DNA from: Pseudarthrobacter psychrotolerans
Lineage (GTDB): Bacteria > Actinomycetota > Actinomycetes > Actinomycetales > Micrococcaceae
Assembly: GCF_009911795.1 (NCBI RefSeq)
Contig: NZ_CP047898.1
Location: 2,294,001-2,358,000 of the forward strand
Direction: 5' to 3'
Length of the DNA stretch: 64,000 bases
Made by a program: the position numbers and the translations under genes. Positions 33,903 through 43,753 of the stretch are shown one piece after another; within the stretch, counting starts at the first letter, position 1; each line of letters begins with the position of its first letter. Under the pieces are notes generated by a model. That model was not told the DNA's origin, searched no databases, and saw only the letters and a list, made by a program, of their open reading frames with translations.

Positions 33903-35321
33903 TTAGGTTAATCGAGGGCGCACTGTCAATAAGGGCATACCCCCGGACACCGGTTCTTCCGTAGACAGACTGTTGAAGCTACCGAGCCGAGTGCACGCCA
34001 GGACCATTATGCACCAAACGATTGGTGACTGAACCAAGTCCAGCGTGGCCGCGGTAGCTGCAAGTCCCAGCACTGTCGCTGCCAATAGCGGCGCGTTCCA
34101 GGCCCTTCTCATCGCAATGAAAAGGATCGAAAATACCAAGACAAGGCCGAGAGCCCCACTCTCAGCACCAACCAGAAGGTACGTATTTAGTGGATCAGTC
34201 TGGGGAAGAAACGCCCTGAATCCAGTTGCATTAAGCGGCACCAAGGAGTGAGCGAGTGGTGCAAGATACTCCTTTAGATTCCCGAGTCCGAGACCTACAA
34301 GCCAATTCTGTTGGAATAGTTCCAGAGTCGCAGACTGGAGTGCGGAGCGAGATCTGGTACTTGCATCCAATCCGCTAAAACGTTCAATAAGCGTTCGTCC
34401 CAGAGGTGTTCCCACGAGGACGAAGAGGCAGGCGGCGACAGCCGATGCCAGCCCAAAGACACGGGACGGCTTTAGTAAGTAGGAGTATCTCCGCATCCCA
34501 AAGTGGCAAAGAACGATTGCCACCCCTAGGAAAGCGCCGCGTGAGAAAGTTAGGATAAGCGCGGCCGCATACGAAATCCAAATCAAGATCTTGATGGGTG
34601 GTTGTAGATTATTGACCACCTTTACGACGCCGGGGAGGCAACATATTAATGTTAGTCCCAGATAGTTCGGATCTCCGACGAGTGACGCAGCCCGTCTCAC
34701 GCCGCCGACATCCGCAGCGGCAGGGTCTTTCCAGCCCGTATAGATTGCGGATGAATGCGTTAGAGTTTCGACCAGACCGATGCCAGCATGTATAAGGCCA
34801 GTCGCTCCCAAGATGAGCAAGACGGTCGCCGGTCGCTCTTTTGCAATAAAGAATATGACAGAGGCAGTCAAAATCGGTGTGGATATTGCAGAGAGCCCGG
34901 TTAGATTCGATGAAGAAACCGCCAGCACAACAATTAGCGCCGTCGTCCAGACCGGGAACCCAAATTTGGAATCCGGGGATTTCGCTGCGAAGTAGCTCAC
35001 GGCCAGTGTCACCAGGCAGAGCCCTAGGCCGAGGTTGACTACAGTAATCCCGGCTAAGCGTGGTGGTTCCACAGCGCCCAAGATGAGAACCCCTGTGACA
35101 ACTAAGGCGGATGCTAGAACACAATTGCGGAATAGCAGGACTAAGAACGCTAATCCCCCGATTACCGCTGCCGATGTTGTTGCACCCAGACTAGCAGTCG
35201 AACCTATTCCGAAGGCTAGAATTGATAGGAAAAATACGTATGGCGCACTTCCTCTGAATGAACTCCACTTTGGTAGCACCGCTTCGCGAGGACGGACCCT
35301 GTTCGCGGAGTCTACGCTCAC
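33903..35321 (-). CDS. O-antigen ligase/Wzy-type polymerase
   Basis: The chosen start is GTG 35321, preceded by GAGGGAG at good spacing; the open frame reaches 35399. The 472-residue protein has about 12 helices and the periplasmic Wzy_C/O-antigen ligase signature around ASLVGDPNYLGLTLICCLPG, LILTFSRGAFLGVAIVL, and a large loop LFQQNWLVGLGLGNLKEYLA, then NTYLLVGAESGALGL. It would polymerise or transfer lipid-linked repeats. It lies in the leftward operon between the MurA-like gene and the GT2 gene. Confidence 0.85.
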   Translation of the reverse strand: MSVDSANRVRPREAVLPKWSSFRGSAPYVFFLSILAFGIGSTASLGATTSAAVIGGLAFLVLLFRNCVLASALVVTGVLILGAVEPPRLAGITVVNLGLGLCLVTLAVSYFAAKSPDSKFGFPVWTTALIVVLAVSSSNLTGLSAISTPILTASVIFFIAKERPATVLLILGATGLIHAGIGLVETLTHSSAIYTGWKDPAAADVGGVRRAASLVGDPNYLGLTLICCLPGVVKVVNNLQPPIKILIWISYAAALILTFSRGAFLGVAIVLCHFGMRRYSYLLKPSRVFGLASAVAACLFVLVGTPLGRTLIERFSGLDASTRSRSALQSATLELFQQNWLVGLGLGNLKEYLAPLAHSLVPLNATGFRAFLPQTDPLNTYLLVGAESGALGLVLVFSILFIAMRRAWNAPLLAATVLGLAATAATLDLVQSPIVWCIMVLACTRLGSFNSLSTEEPVSGGMPLLTVRPRLT

Positions 35322-35588
35322 GCCCGGCTCCCTCGATCGGTAATGGCATTTGCGCCCGCTACCACGGGGCCCGCCTCCACACAAAGGATAAATAGGCAAT
35401 CGGTGCCAAAATCATTCGCTTCGACGCGCAAGACACATCTGGGCGCGATCCACTTAGCGATATTGCTCAGCGAATAGGATCCTGCTGTTTTCGGTCGACA
35501 AGATATTAGTCGCTCACGGATGCCCCGCAAGTTCGCCTTAGACCGTCTTTCGAATCTATGAAGGCCACGATTGAGTAACTGCTCGTAC

Positions 35589-37136
35589 TCAATCACGGAA
35601 GTATTCAATGTCCGCGCCAAGGTGGTTGAGACGTTCAGCCAAATCCTCATAGCCTCGCTCGATGACGTATATATTCCGGAGCTCCGATGTACCTCTAGCG
35701 GCCAGCATGGCCAAAAGGATACATGCAGCCGGCCTTAGCGCCGGCGGACAGCCGACTTCAGCCGCCCGCCACTTCGTGGGGCCGCTTACATCGATGCGAT
35801 GCGGATCGAGTAATCGCACAGACGCGCCTAGTCGATTGAGTTCTGTCAAATATATTGCACGATTCTCATATACCCAATCGTGAATCATTGTCGAACCTTC
35901 GGCGCAGGATGCTATCACCGCGAAGAATGGAAGATTGTCTATGTTTAGCCCTGGAAAGGGCAAAGCATGAATTTTGTCCGCGGCGGCCTTTAGCGTGGAT
36001 GGAAAAGTCGTAACGTCTACGAGTCTGGTGTGCCCATTTCTTGCTGTGTACTCACTTGTTTTATGGAAGCGAAGTCCCATCTGCTCCAAGATTGCGAGCT
36101 CGATTTCCATAAATTCGATAGGCACGCGACAGACTGTTATTTCCGAGCGAGTGACTACGGCAGCCGTTATTAGGCTCATGGCCTCGATCGGATCTTCCGA
36201 GGGAAAATATTCGACATCAACGTTTATCGAGGAGCAGCCGTTGATTCTAATAGTCGTGCTACCGATGCCATCGACCCGGATTCCCAGCTTCTGAAGAAAG
36301 AAACAGAGATCTTGAACCATGTAGTTCGAGCTGGCGTTGCGAATTACAGTAGTTCCCGTTCGATGGGCGGCCGCCATAATCGCATTCTCTGTAACGGTGT
36401 CACCGCGCTCGGTGAGGACAAACGTCCGATTCTTATCGTCCTGGCCTGGTGCCCTAACAGCGTAGAAGCCGGCGTGGGCCTCGACGGACAAGCCAAATTC
36501 GCGTAGCGCTTGGAGGTGCGGGTGTACGGTCCTCGTCCCCAAATCACAACCGCCCGAGTACGGGAGCCGATATTCCGATTCTTCGTCCAGGAGCGGCCCG
36601 AGCAACATGATTACACTACGAGTTCGGCGCGCGGCCTCTACATCCATTGAATCCAGCTGCAAGGTGGCCGGACGTGTGATCTTGAGATCCGTTTCATTGA
36701 GCCAAGTGCACTCGACACCGATGCTCGTTAGAACCTCCACAATCCGGTTGACTTCTTCAATGCGGGCCAGTTTCCGAAGTATTGTCACGCCCCGGTTTAG
36801 GAGGCTGGCGCACAGGAGTGCAACACCTGCGTTTTTGCTGGTATTTACGTCGACAGTCCCTGATAGTGGCCGCCCGCCGACCACGCGAAGATGGGTGAAG
36901 TCGTGCTTCGGTGCCTTGTTCGGCTTCGTGACACCACCAGGTCCTAGAATGCGTTCGAGGCGCGCGAGCACCGGGGTGACATCGACCGAGGGGCCGGAAA
37001 CTTGCCCCAATTTCTCAAGTCGTGCAAGGTCGTCTTCGCTAATACCAAGTTCAGAGGCGAGCCGGTGTTGTGTCCACCCGTATTGGGATCGCGCTTCGTG
37101 GAACCGGAAACTTAGTGATGGTGCCTGCTCGGTCAT
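35589..37136 (-). CDS. MurA-like enolpyruvyl transferase with N-terminal Xre-type HTH
   Basis: Residues 8-42 (SFRFHEARSQYGWTQHRLAS, ELGISEDDLARLEKL) form a Cro/Xre-type helix-turn-helix. Residues about 80-515 are a complete EPSP/MurA-type fold with the substrate lysine (TSKNAGVALL, K101), the fosfomycin-target cysteine (SGGCDLGTR, C197), the NID aspartate block (FPGLNIDNLPFFAVIASCAE) and a terminal RPAACILLAML. MurA makes enolpyruvyl-UDP-GlcNAc. A second copy inside a capsule locus may provide pyruvylated or lactyl sugars, or regulate by sensing UDP-GlcNAc through the HTH. It is divergent from the Wzz/BY-kinase gene. Confidence 0.85.
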   Translation of the reverse strand: MTEQAPSLSFRFHEARSQYGWTQHRLASELGISEDDLARLEKLGQVSGPSVDVTPVLARLERILGPGGVTKPNKAPKHDFTHLRVVGGRPLSGTVDVNTSKNAGVALLCASLLNRGVTILRKLARIEEVNRIVEVLTSIGVECTWLNETDLKITRPATLQLDSMDVEAARRTRSVIMLLGPLLDEESEYRLPYSGGCDLGTRTVHPHLQALREFGLSVEAHAGFYAVRAPGQDDKNRTFVLTERGDTVTENAIMAAAHRTGTTVIRNASSNYMVQDLCFFLQKLGIRVDGIGSTTIRINGCSSINVDVEYFPSEDPIEAMSLITAAVVTRSEITVCRVPIEFMEIELAILEQMGLRFHKTSEYTARNGHTRLVDVTTFPSTLKAAADKIHALPFPGLNIDNLPFFAVIASCAEGSTMIHDWVYENRAIYLTELNRLGASVRLLDPHRIDVSGPTKWRAAEVGCPPALRPAACILLAMLAARGTSELRNIYVIERGYEDLAERLNHLGADIEYFRD

Positions 37137-37393
37137 GGGTCCCCTAATATCATGATCTTAGTTTCGCCTCCAACCAGTCGACTCAGTCAGAGTGAGTGCT
37201 GTGGGCCGTAATGGCCAGCCTGAAAAGTAAGTCTACAAGTGTGTGCTGCATTGTCTGCTCACTGGATTCCGCGCGGCTGGCGTCCGAGCCCAGGCTCTCG
37301 TTCCGTTGGAGAGTCGCCGGTCCTTTGGAAGGTAAACTGTGCGGGGGCTGTGCCGGGCAGCAGCCGACTTCGTCAACTGAGAGGCCACTGCTG

Positions 37394-38890
37394 TTGGAAC
37401 TTCGAGATTACATTGCCTTATTGCGCCGGAGCTGGATACTCATCGTTAGCCTCGCTCTTGTGGGGTTGCTTGGTGGTGGATCCGCGGCGTTGCTCGTCAA
37501 ACCGACCTATATGTCGGAGACGCAGCTTTTCGTCGCGATTCAGAATTCCGGGACTGTCCAAGAGCTTCAACAGGGCAACACCTTCAGTCAAGCTCGAGTT
37601 CAGTCCTACGTCAAAACTGCTGTCACGCCAGCTGTCCTTCAGCCGGTCATAGACAGCTTGGGGCTCACCGCGACGGCAGAAGAGCTCGGGAAGCGAATCT
37701 CGGCAACATCGGATCTGAACACCGTGCTGATCACGATCACTGTTGAAGATGGTTCTGCCGTGCAAGCTGCGGCAATAGCCCAAGCCGTTGCGAACAGTCT
37801 GATTCGTACCGTAGATGAACTTGAACGTCCCGACAAGACTTCCGCGTCGCCTGTGAGGCTTTCGGTCGTAACGCCGGCGGTCGTGCCAGCGGCCGCCGCC
37901 AGCCCGAACACGAAAATGAGCCTTTTGTTGGGCCTTGTATCAGGGTTCGCCGTAGGATTCCTCGGTGCAGTATTCAGAAAGTTCCTTGATAATCGTGTCC
38001 GTGGTGAAGCGGATGTCCGGAAGATAACGGATTCACCCATATTGGGCGCCATTGCCCTGGAGGCTGACGCTAAAGGCAAACCCCTAATATCACAGGTTCC
38101 GTCTCAAAGCCCTAGGGCAGAGTCATTCCGACAGCTTCGTACCAATCTTCAATTCGCCAACATCGGGCAGCGAACGTCGGCGGTTCTTGTTACGTCCTCC
38201 TTGCCCGGGGAGGGGAAGACAACGACTGCCACCAACATGGCGCTGACGTTGGCTCAGTCGGGGCAGTCCGTTGTTTTGGTAGACGCTGACCTAAGACGGC
38301 CAATGGTGGCCGAGTACCTAGGTCTTGACCGTAATGCGGGCCTCACAACCGTCTTGGTTGGCGACGCCGAACTGAACGAAATGCTTCAGCCGTGGGGAGC
38401 GGACAACCTGTTTGTCCTGACGTCAGGTCGCATTCCTCCAAATCCGAGCGAACTCTTGGGGTCCGAGGCCATGGGCCAGCTGATTCGTCAACTTTCAGAG
38501 ACGTTCGATGCCGTTGTAATTGACTCTCCGCCGCTTCTTCCGGTCACTGACGCAGCTGTGCTGGCTCAGCAGGTGGGCGGCGTAATTTTGGTTATTGACA
38601 CTCAGCGAACAAGACAAGCTAGCGTCTTCAAGTCCCTCCACTCCCTAAGTTTGGTTAGTGCAAACTTGATGGGAGTTGTCATGAATAGGCTTCCGCTCAA
38701 GGGACCTGACGCATACGGCTATGGATACTACGGCTATTCATCACATCCGGAAAGTAACAAGATCGCTCGCCCCGCGAACACCGAAGGTCAAGGTTTTGGG
38801 CCCCGCTCGACGGATGGCGAGTACCCGGAGCTCCAAGAATCGGCAAGGCGAGCAACCAAATTTCCCGGGACCCGCACCAGTTCTCACTGA
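37394..38890 (+). CDS. Wzz-type co-polymerase fused to BY-kinase (tyrosine autokinase)
   Basis: A TTG start at 37394 behind GAGAGG gives a mature-looking N-terminus (ELRDYIALLRRSWILIVSLA); the open frame extends upstream to 37196 without Wzz homology. Two membrane helices flank a Wzz periplasmic domain. The cytoplasmic kinase has Walker A (SSLPGEGKTTTATN), Walker A' (VVLVDADLRRP), Walker B (AVVIDSPPLLPVTDA) and a tyrosine cluster (YGYGYYGY). It controls chain length by cyclic autophosphorylation; the cognate phosphatase is not in the window. Confidence 0.9.
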   Translation: MELRDYIALLRRSWILIVSLALVGLLGGGSAALLVKPTYMSETQLFVAIQNSGTVQELQQGNTFSQARVQSYVKTAVTPAVLQPVIDSLGLTATAEELGKRISATSDLNTVLITITVEDGSAVQAAAIAQAVANSLIRTVDELERPDKTSASPVRLSVVTPAVVPAAAASPNTKMSLLLGLVSGFAVGFLGAVFRKFLDNRVRGEADVRKITDSPILGAIALEADAKGKPLISQVPSQSPRAESFRQLRTNLQFANIGQRTSAVLVTSSLPGEGKTTTATNMALTLAQSGQSVVLVDADLRRPMVAEYLGLDRNAGLTTVLVGDAELNEMLQPWGADNLFVLTSGRIPPNPSELLGSEAMGQLIRQLSETFDAVVIDSPPLLPVTDAAVLAQQVGGVILVIDTQRTRQASVFKSLHSLSLVSANLMGVVMNRLPLKGPDAYGYGYYGYSSHPESNKIARPANTEGQGFGPRSTDGEYPELQESARRATKFPGTRTSSH

Positions 38891-38962
38891 TGCCATTAGC
38901 CTGGCAGGCAAAGTGTCATCCCGGATCCACCCGAGGCGTCTAACGAAGGGTATAAGAAACGA

Positions 38963-39730
38963 ATGTCATCGCGTTCTATGGACAGGCCTGCGGAGTGGGC
39001 AGGCAGCAAAGTGTCAGTAATGGACGTTCCAGTTGCGAATGCACAGATGCCTGAACTTGTCAGCTGGTTTAGCGACAAACGCGGCCTGACCCAGCCGCTT
39101 ATTGCATATGCCCTGCATGTCGGGGGGATGGTTCGCCTGCACGAGAACCCCAGTTATCGATCTATTCTCATGTCATCGTCAGTCGTTTACGCCGACGGAG
39201 TCGGGCCCGTGATGGTTGGACGAGCCATGGGTGGAAAGCTCGGACGCGCCGCTACCACGGACCTTGGCCCCGAAGTCTTGGCCCAATGGTCAGCAAACGG
39301 GGCTCCACCGCGGATTGCCTTGATTGGTGGTCCTGATGGGCTGGCGAGAGATGCCGGCCTCGAGTTGGAGCGACTTGGACTAGGTAAACTGGTCTTTTCG
39401 GAGAACGGCTATCACGAGGACTGGGCCAGTGTACTGAGCAGCGTGCGCGACAGTCATCCCGATATTCTGTTCGTTGGCATGGGTGCGCCTCGTGAAATGG
39501 AGTGGTGCGTTGAATTTCGGTCGCTGCTTCCAAAGTGCGTTGTTATGACCTGCGGCGGCTGGTTTGGATTTCTCGTCGGTAACGAAAAACGTGCTCCACA
39601 ATGGGCCCAGAAAGCTGGGGGCGAATGGATCTGGCGCTTAGCACAAAGTCCTATGCGCTTAGGGGGCAGATATGGCAAGGGCGCATTTGTCGTTGCCCGT
39701 GCTCTACTCGCAGCGACCCGAAGTCGTTGA
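38963..39730 (+). CDS. WecG/TagA/CpsF-family glycosyltransferase
   Basis: This 255-residue GT26 enzyme has the conserved blocks VVYADGVGPVMVGRAMGGKL, IALIGGPDGLARDAGLELE, DILFVGMGAPREMEWCVEFR and GGWFGFLVGNEKRAPQWAQK, GGEWIWRLAQSP. Family members add the second sugar (ManNAc(A) or glucose type) to the undecaprenyl-PP-sugar primer. It follows the BY-kinase gene at 72 bp on the same strand and is likely co-transcribed. Confidence 0.9.
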   Translation: MSSRSMDRPAEWAGSKVSVMDVPVANAQMPELVSWFSDKRGLTQPLIAYALHVGGMVRLHENPSYRSILMSSSVVYADGVGPVMVGRAMGGKLGRAATTDLGPEVLAQWSANGAPPRIALIGGPDGLARDAGLELERLGLGKLVFSENGYHEDWASVLSSVRDSHPDILFVGMGAPREMEWCVEFRSLLPKCVVMTCGGWFGFLVGNEKRAPQWAQKAGGEWIWRLAQSPMRLGGRYGKGAFVVARALLAATRSR

Positions 39731-40212
39731 CCCTGCGTCCAGACATCCTGTGACGAGAAAACCCCGCGGCAGTCACGCTGCTGGCGCCGCTGTGGGGTGC
39801 GCCGGCTAAGACCACGGATCATGTCTGCTGACGCCAGAAAGTGGATTCCAGTCTTCCCCGAGATCCTAGGAAGCCTGTGCCCACACGGCAAGAGGTGCCG
39901 CGCAGGAATCGGGCAAGGCGCCATGAGCCCTCGCGAACTTGCTCACCTTGACTGGCCCTGCGGACCGGAGTATCTGACTGCTGTGCCGGAGTAGCGGCCA
40001 CGCAAAGAAACAGAACCGGGACATCCACAAGCCGGGTCGTGGGTGGCATGGCATACCGATGTCATCCTTAGGCACTTCTATCAATTTGAAGCATTGCGCC
40101 TCGAATGCCGGGAGCTGCCGCGCTGACTCGCAACATTACTGGAGGCTTGAGCTGTGCCTGTATCCTGACGAGGTTGCTTTCATCAGACCGTGGCTTTATG
40201 TGGGGATTCTAA
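39731..40212. other. 482-bp intergenic stretch
   Basis: No ORF with protein-like composition is seen. A moderate GC hairpin (39761-39798, ACCCC-GCGGC paired with GCCGC-GTGGGGT) lies 30 bp past the WecG-type gene and may terminate its transcript. The remainder presumably contains the promoter of the initiating sugar transferase, but no convincing -35/-10 pair was identified. Confidence 0.45.
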
Positions 40213-41649
40213 TTGGGGACGCTGTCAGACTGGCGGGGGAAAACTTCTCGCATCATAGGAATCGTGGACGCCTTCGTAGTGGTTTGGTCTGTATGTGGGG
40301 CGTATGTGATCCGCTTCGGACTCGAACCGAGCTTCGTCGTCTCGGGGCAGGAAGCCAACTACGTTTGGCTATCGGCGGCCCTCTGCCTGCTCTGGTGGTT
40401 CATGCTGGGCGCGTGGAATAGCCGTCAGAGTCGAATTTTGGGGGCAGGCCCCGACGAGTACAAGAGAGTTGCCGCGGCCTCGCTTTGGCTTTTCGGTCTG
40501 GTCGCGATCGTTTCATATGTCCTCCGTATCGAAACGGCCCGGGGATATGTCGGAATTGCCCTGCCTGTTGGGCTGGGAGGTCTGCTGTTGGCACGATGGC
40601 TTTTGCGGCAGCACCTCAGCGTGGACAGGCAGCGAGGCGCACGGATGAATCGCTTGATGATTGTCGGTGGGAACAGCGCAGTGGCACACTTGGCTTCCAC
40701 ACTTACGGGTGCACTCCACGCGGGTTACTTCCCAGTGGCATGTTATGTCCCTGGCGCAGAGCCTGGTCTGCAGATCGAACCCGTCTCTGGTTTGCCCGTC
40801 CTCGGGCATGGGACGGACGCCGACTCAATAATGAGTGCAATAGTAAGCTGTCAGGCCGATGCCGTCGCCTTCTCAGCCGGCGTTCAATTGCACCCGCAAA
40901 CTCTTCGACGACTGGGATGGGATCTTGCTTCCAGGAATGTAAGCCTGATCATGGCCCCCGCGCTCACTGACATAGCCGGTCCACGAATTCACACCCAACA
41001 GGTCGCCGGGCTTCCCCTGATCCATGTGACAACGCCTACCTTAGAAGGTGGGCAACGAGTTGCGAAAAGACTCTTTGACATCGTGGCATCCGTGGCAATG
41101 ATTGCACCTCTCGCACCACTCATTGTGGTTCTAGCGGTTTTGGTCAAACTGGATAGTAATGGACCAGTACTTTTCAGGCAGGACCGCGTGGGTATGGAAG
41201 GCAGCCACTTTACGATGCTGAAATTCCGCTCAATGTCGGTCGATGCCGAGGAACGGCTCGAGGAACTTAGGGAAAGTAGCGACGGGAACGGTGTCCTTTT
41301 CAAGTTAAAGAACGACCCCCGCATCACACGTGTAGGTCGCGTTCTCAGAAAATACAGCTTGGATGAGCTTCCACAATTGTTCAATATTCTTGGCGGCTCA
41401 ATGAGTCTCGTAGGCCCACGCCCGCCGTTGCCCGTCGAAGTTCAAGCCTACGAACATGACGTCCGGCGGCGGTTGCTGGTCAAGCCCGGTCTGACTGGCC
41501 TTTGGCAGGTCAGCGGTCGATCCAATCTCTCATGGCAGGACTCTGTCAGACTCGACTTGTACTACGTGGAGAACTGGTCGCTGGCCGGTGATCTTGTCAT
41601 CATCCTGCGGACGGTGCGGGCCGTGTTTCATGGCACAGGCGCATATTGA
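40213..41649 (+). CDS. polyprenyl-phosphate sugar-phosphotransferase (initiating transferase)
   Basis: The 478-residue protein starts at TTG 40213. Four to five N-terminal helices are followed by a CoA-binding-like domain (MIVGGNSAVAHLASTL), a fifth membrane segment (FDIVASVAMIAPLAPLIVVL) and the bacterial sugar transferase domain: LFRQDRVGMEGSHFTMLKFR, SMSVDAEE, LRKYSLDELPQLFNILGGSM, SLVGPRPPLP, VKPGLTGLWQVSGRSNLSW. This PNPT/WbaP-like family transfers the first sugar-1-P to undecaprenyl phosphate. An internal TTG or GTG start is possible. Confidence 0.92.
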   Translation: MGTLSDWRGKTSRIIGIVDAFVVVWSVCGAYVIRFGLEPSFVVSGQEANYVWLSAALCLLWWFMLGAWNSRQSRILGAGPDEYKRVAAASLWLFGLVAIVSYVLRIETARGYVGIALPVGLGGLLLARWLLRQHLSVDRQRGARMNRLMIVGGNSAVAHLASTLTGALHAGYFPVACYVPGAEPGLQIEPVSGLPVLGHGTDADSIMSAIVSCQADAVAFSAGVQLHPQTLRRLGWDLASRNVSLIMAPALTDIAGPRIHTQQVAGLPLIHVTTPTLEGGQRVAKRLFDIVASVAMIAPLAPLIVVLAVLVKLDSNGPVLFRQDRVGMEGSHFTMLKFRSMSVDAEERLEELRESSDGNGVLFKLKNDPRITRVGRVLRKYSLDELPQLFNILGGSMSLVGPRPPLPVEVQAYEHDVRRRLLVKPGLTGLWQVSGRSNLSWQDSVRLDLYYVENWSLAGDLVIILRTVRAVFHGTGAY

Positions 41650-41696
41650 CTTGCCCGCCATCCATAGTCCCCGATCCGGAAGGATGCCGTAGAAAC

Positions 41697-43574
41697 ATGA
41701 CGGATGCCCGCACCAAGATCCCTAAGCCAGCTGGAAGCTCTCAACGAGTGCCTAGTGGCGCCGGCGCGCGCCGTCGAGGTCGACGCAGACTTATCATCGT
41801 CAGTGCCTGGATGACGGCTGCGGCTTTTCTCGTAACTGCGTCAGTCATTTGGCTAGGCCAAAGGGCCTCGACCATTAGTTCAGAACTGAACGCTGCCGCT
41901 GGACTGATTCCGCAGTTGAACACTGAAATCACAAGTAATAAACCATTAGACGCGAAAACGACCGCCGATAAAATTCGCTCCCATACCGGCGCAGCCCGAG
42001 AAGCGGCAGGGGACCCGTTGTGGACCCTGGCCTCGGCAATCCCTGTTCTTGGACCGAATTTCAGTGCAGTCACCGAGGTGGCCCGTACGGCCGACGACGT
42101 GTCAACGCTGGGCGTGACACCCCTCGTAAGCGTATTCGTTTCACTCAACTGGGACAGTCTCTTGCCGAGCGGTTCCGGGACCAACCTGGAGCCGATCCAG
42201 AAGGCCGCGCCAACAGTCGTCTCCGCTGCTTACGCGGTCCGATCCTCTGCTGAGCGGCTGGCGGCTATCGATCCCAGTGGTCTTCTACCACAGGTAGCAG
42301 ACCCATTGGAACGAGCTCTGACACAGATTCACGCCGCTACGGGGGCGTTGGACGCTGCCGCTGACGCGTCAAAGATTGCACCTGAGTTGCTTGGAGTTGA
42401 TGGACATCGCAACTATTTGCTCATGATCCAGAACAATGCAGAAACTAGAGCATCGGGCGGCATTCCTGGGGCGCTAGCGGTCCTCAGCTTCGACAGGGGC
42501 AGCCTGACGCTTGGATCACAAAGCAGCGCTGGTGATATCGGCGTAATGTCCCCAATCGTGGCCTTGGATCCCGATCAGCAACAGATCTACTCCGGCCGCG
42601 TGGGCAAGTTCATGCAAGATGTGAACCTGACGCCCGACTTTCCAACAGCCGCCAGCACTGCGCAGGCTATGTGGGAGAGGAAGACAGGACAACGGGTTGA
42701 CGGGGTGATCTCCATTGACCCGGTGGCATTGGGCTACATCCTAGACGCCACCGGCCCTGTGACGATCAGACATCCGGAGTTCGTGGCACTCGCGTCCGCC
42801 GGCTTGCCGACCGAGCTGACAGGTAAGAACGTCGTTCAGACATTACTCTCTGATGTATATGCAAAGATCAAGCGGCCGGCTGACCAGGACATCTACTTCG
42901 CCGGAGTTGCCAAGGAAATATTTGCAGCCTTATCGGACGGAAAGGGCAACTCAAAGGGCCTGATCGCCGGGCTATCGCGAGGTGCCGACGAAGGGCGTGT
43001 TCTCATCTGGTCCGGACTGCCAGCAGAACAGTCTGTCATAGCAAAGTATGCATTGAGCGGATCCATTGCTGGACCAAGTGTTGCCCCGGCTCAGTTCGGC
43101 GCATACTTCAACGACGGCACGGGCGCGAAGATGGACTACTACGTCAAGCGCACTGTTCAGCTGGTCAAGGAATGCGCCAAGGACGGCTATCAGCAAACTA
43201 CCGTCCGAGTCACAAGCATTAACACGGCGCCCGCGGACGCCGCAACGTCCCTGCCGGCCTACGTCACGGGAGGCGGGGCTTTCGGGGTGCCCGCCGGAAC
43301 TGTTCAAACCAACATCGTGGCATATGGACCCGTGCAGGCCAATATGGAAACCGCAAATTTGGACGGCCAAAGGACTGATTTTGCTTCCCACCGGCATGCC
43401 AACAGGCCCGTTGGAGTCGTGGCCGTCCGGTTGGCTCCCGGTGAGAGTAAAACCGTGGAATTTACCTTCGGGAAGATTGTCCAGCACACGGAACCTAATC
43501 TGGCTGTCACACCCACAGTCCAAGCTGTCAAGGATGTGATCTTGCCCACAGAAATTCCTGCTTGCGGCCAATAG
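41697..43574 (+). CDS. DUF4012 membrane-anchored protein
   Basis: From ATG 41697 (MTDARTKIPKPAGSSQRVPS) the product is 625 residues. An arginine-rich cytoplasmic head is followed by one transmembrane helix (IIVSAWMTAAAFLVTASVIW) and a large exported domain with DUF4012 blocks (NYLLMIQNNAETRASGGIPG, GVISIDPVALGYILDATGPV). DUF4012 proteins are frequent in actinobacterial capsule loci and are suspected to attach or mature surface polymers, like the LytR-CpsA-Psr proteins. It follows the initiating transferase by 47 bp. Confidence 0.85.
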   Translation: MTDARTKIPKPAGSSQRVPSGAGARRRGRRRLIIVSAWMTAAAFLVTASVIWLGQRASTISSELNAAAGLIPQLNTEITSNKPLDAKTTADKIRSHTGAAREAAGDPLWTLASAIPVLGPNFSAVTEVARTADDVSTLGVTPLVSVFVSLNWDSLLPSGSGTNLEPIQKAAPTVVSAAYAVRSSAERLAAIDPSGLLPQVADPLERALTQIHAATGALDAAADASKIAPELLGVDGHRNYLLMIQNNAETRASGGIPGALAVLSFDRGSLTLGSQSSAGDIGVMSPIVALDPDQQQIYSGRVGKFMQDVNLTPDFPTAASTAQAMWERKTGQRVDGVISIDPVALGYILDATGPVTIRHPEFVALASAGLPTELTGKNVVQTLLSDVYAKIKRPADQDIYFAGVAKEIFAALSDGKGNSKGLIAGLSRGADEGRVLIWSGLPAEQSVIAKYALSGSIAGPSVAPAQFGAYFNDGTGAKMDYYVKRTVQLVKECAKDGYQQTTVRVTSINTAPADAATSLPAYVTGGGAFGVPAGTVQTNIVAYGPVQANMETANLDGQRTDFASHRHANRPVGVVAVRLAPGESKTVEFTFGKIVQHTEPNLAVTPTVQAVKDVILPTEIPACGQ

Positions 43575-43753
43575 ATATGGACAGTGCGTTAACACTATGT
43601 AAACCGACTGGATTGAGATTGCTCACCGGTCGAAGCGGATGGTAACGTCGTCTTAGGATATATATCCGGGATTTCTGCACAGGTCTCGTGCGGAGAGGAA
43701 ACCCTCCTCAATTCGGGTACACAAAAAACTTAAACGTCTCCGGGGGGACAACA

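Noticed and set aside
35318..35650. 110-residue minus-strand ORF between the polymerase and MurA-like genes
   Set aside because: It overlaps the end of the MurA-like gene and the start of the polymerase, has no clear start signal, and its Arg/Ser-rich composition is not protein-like.
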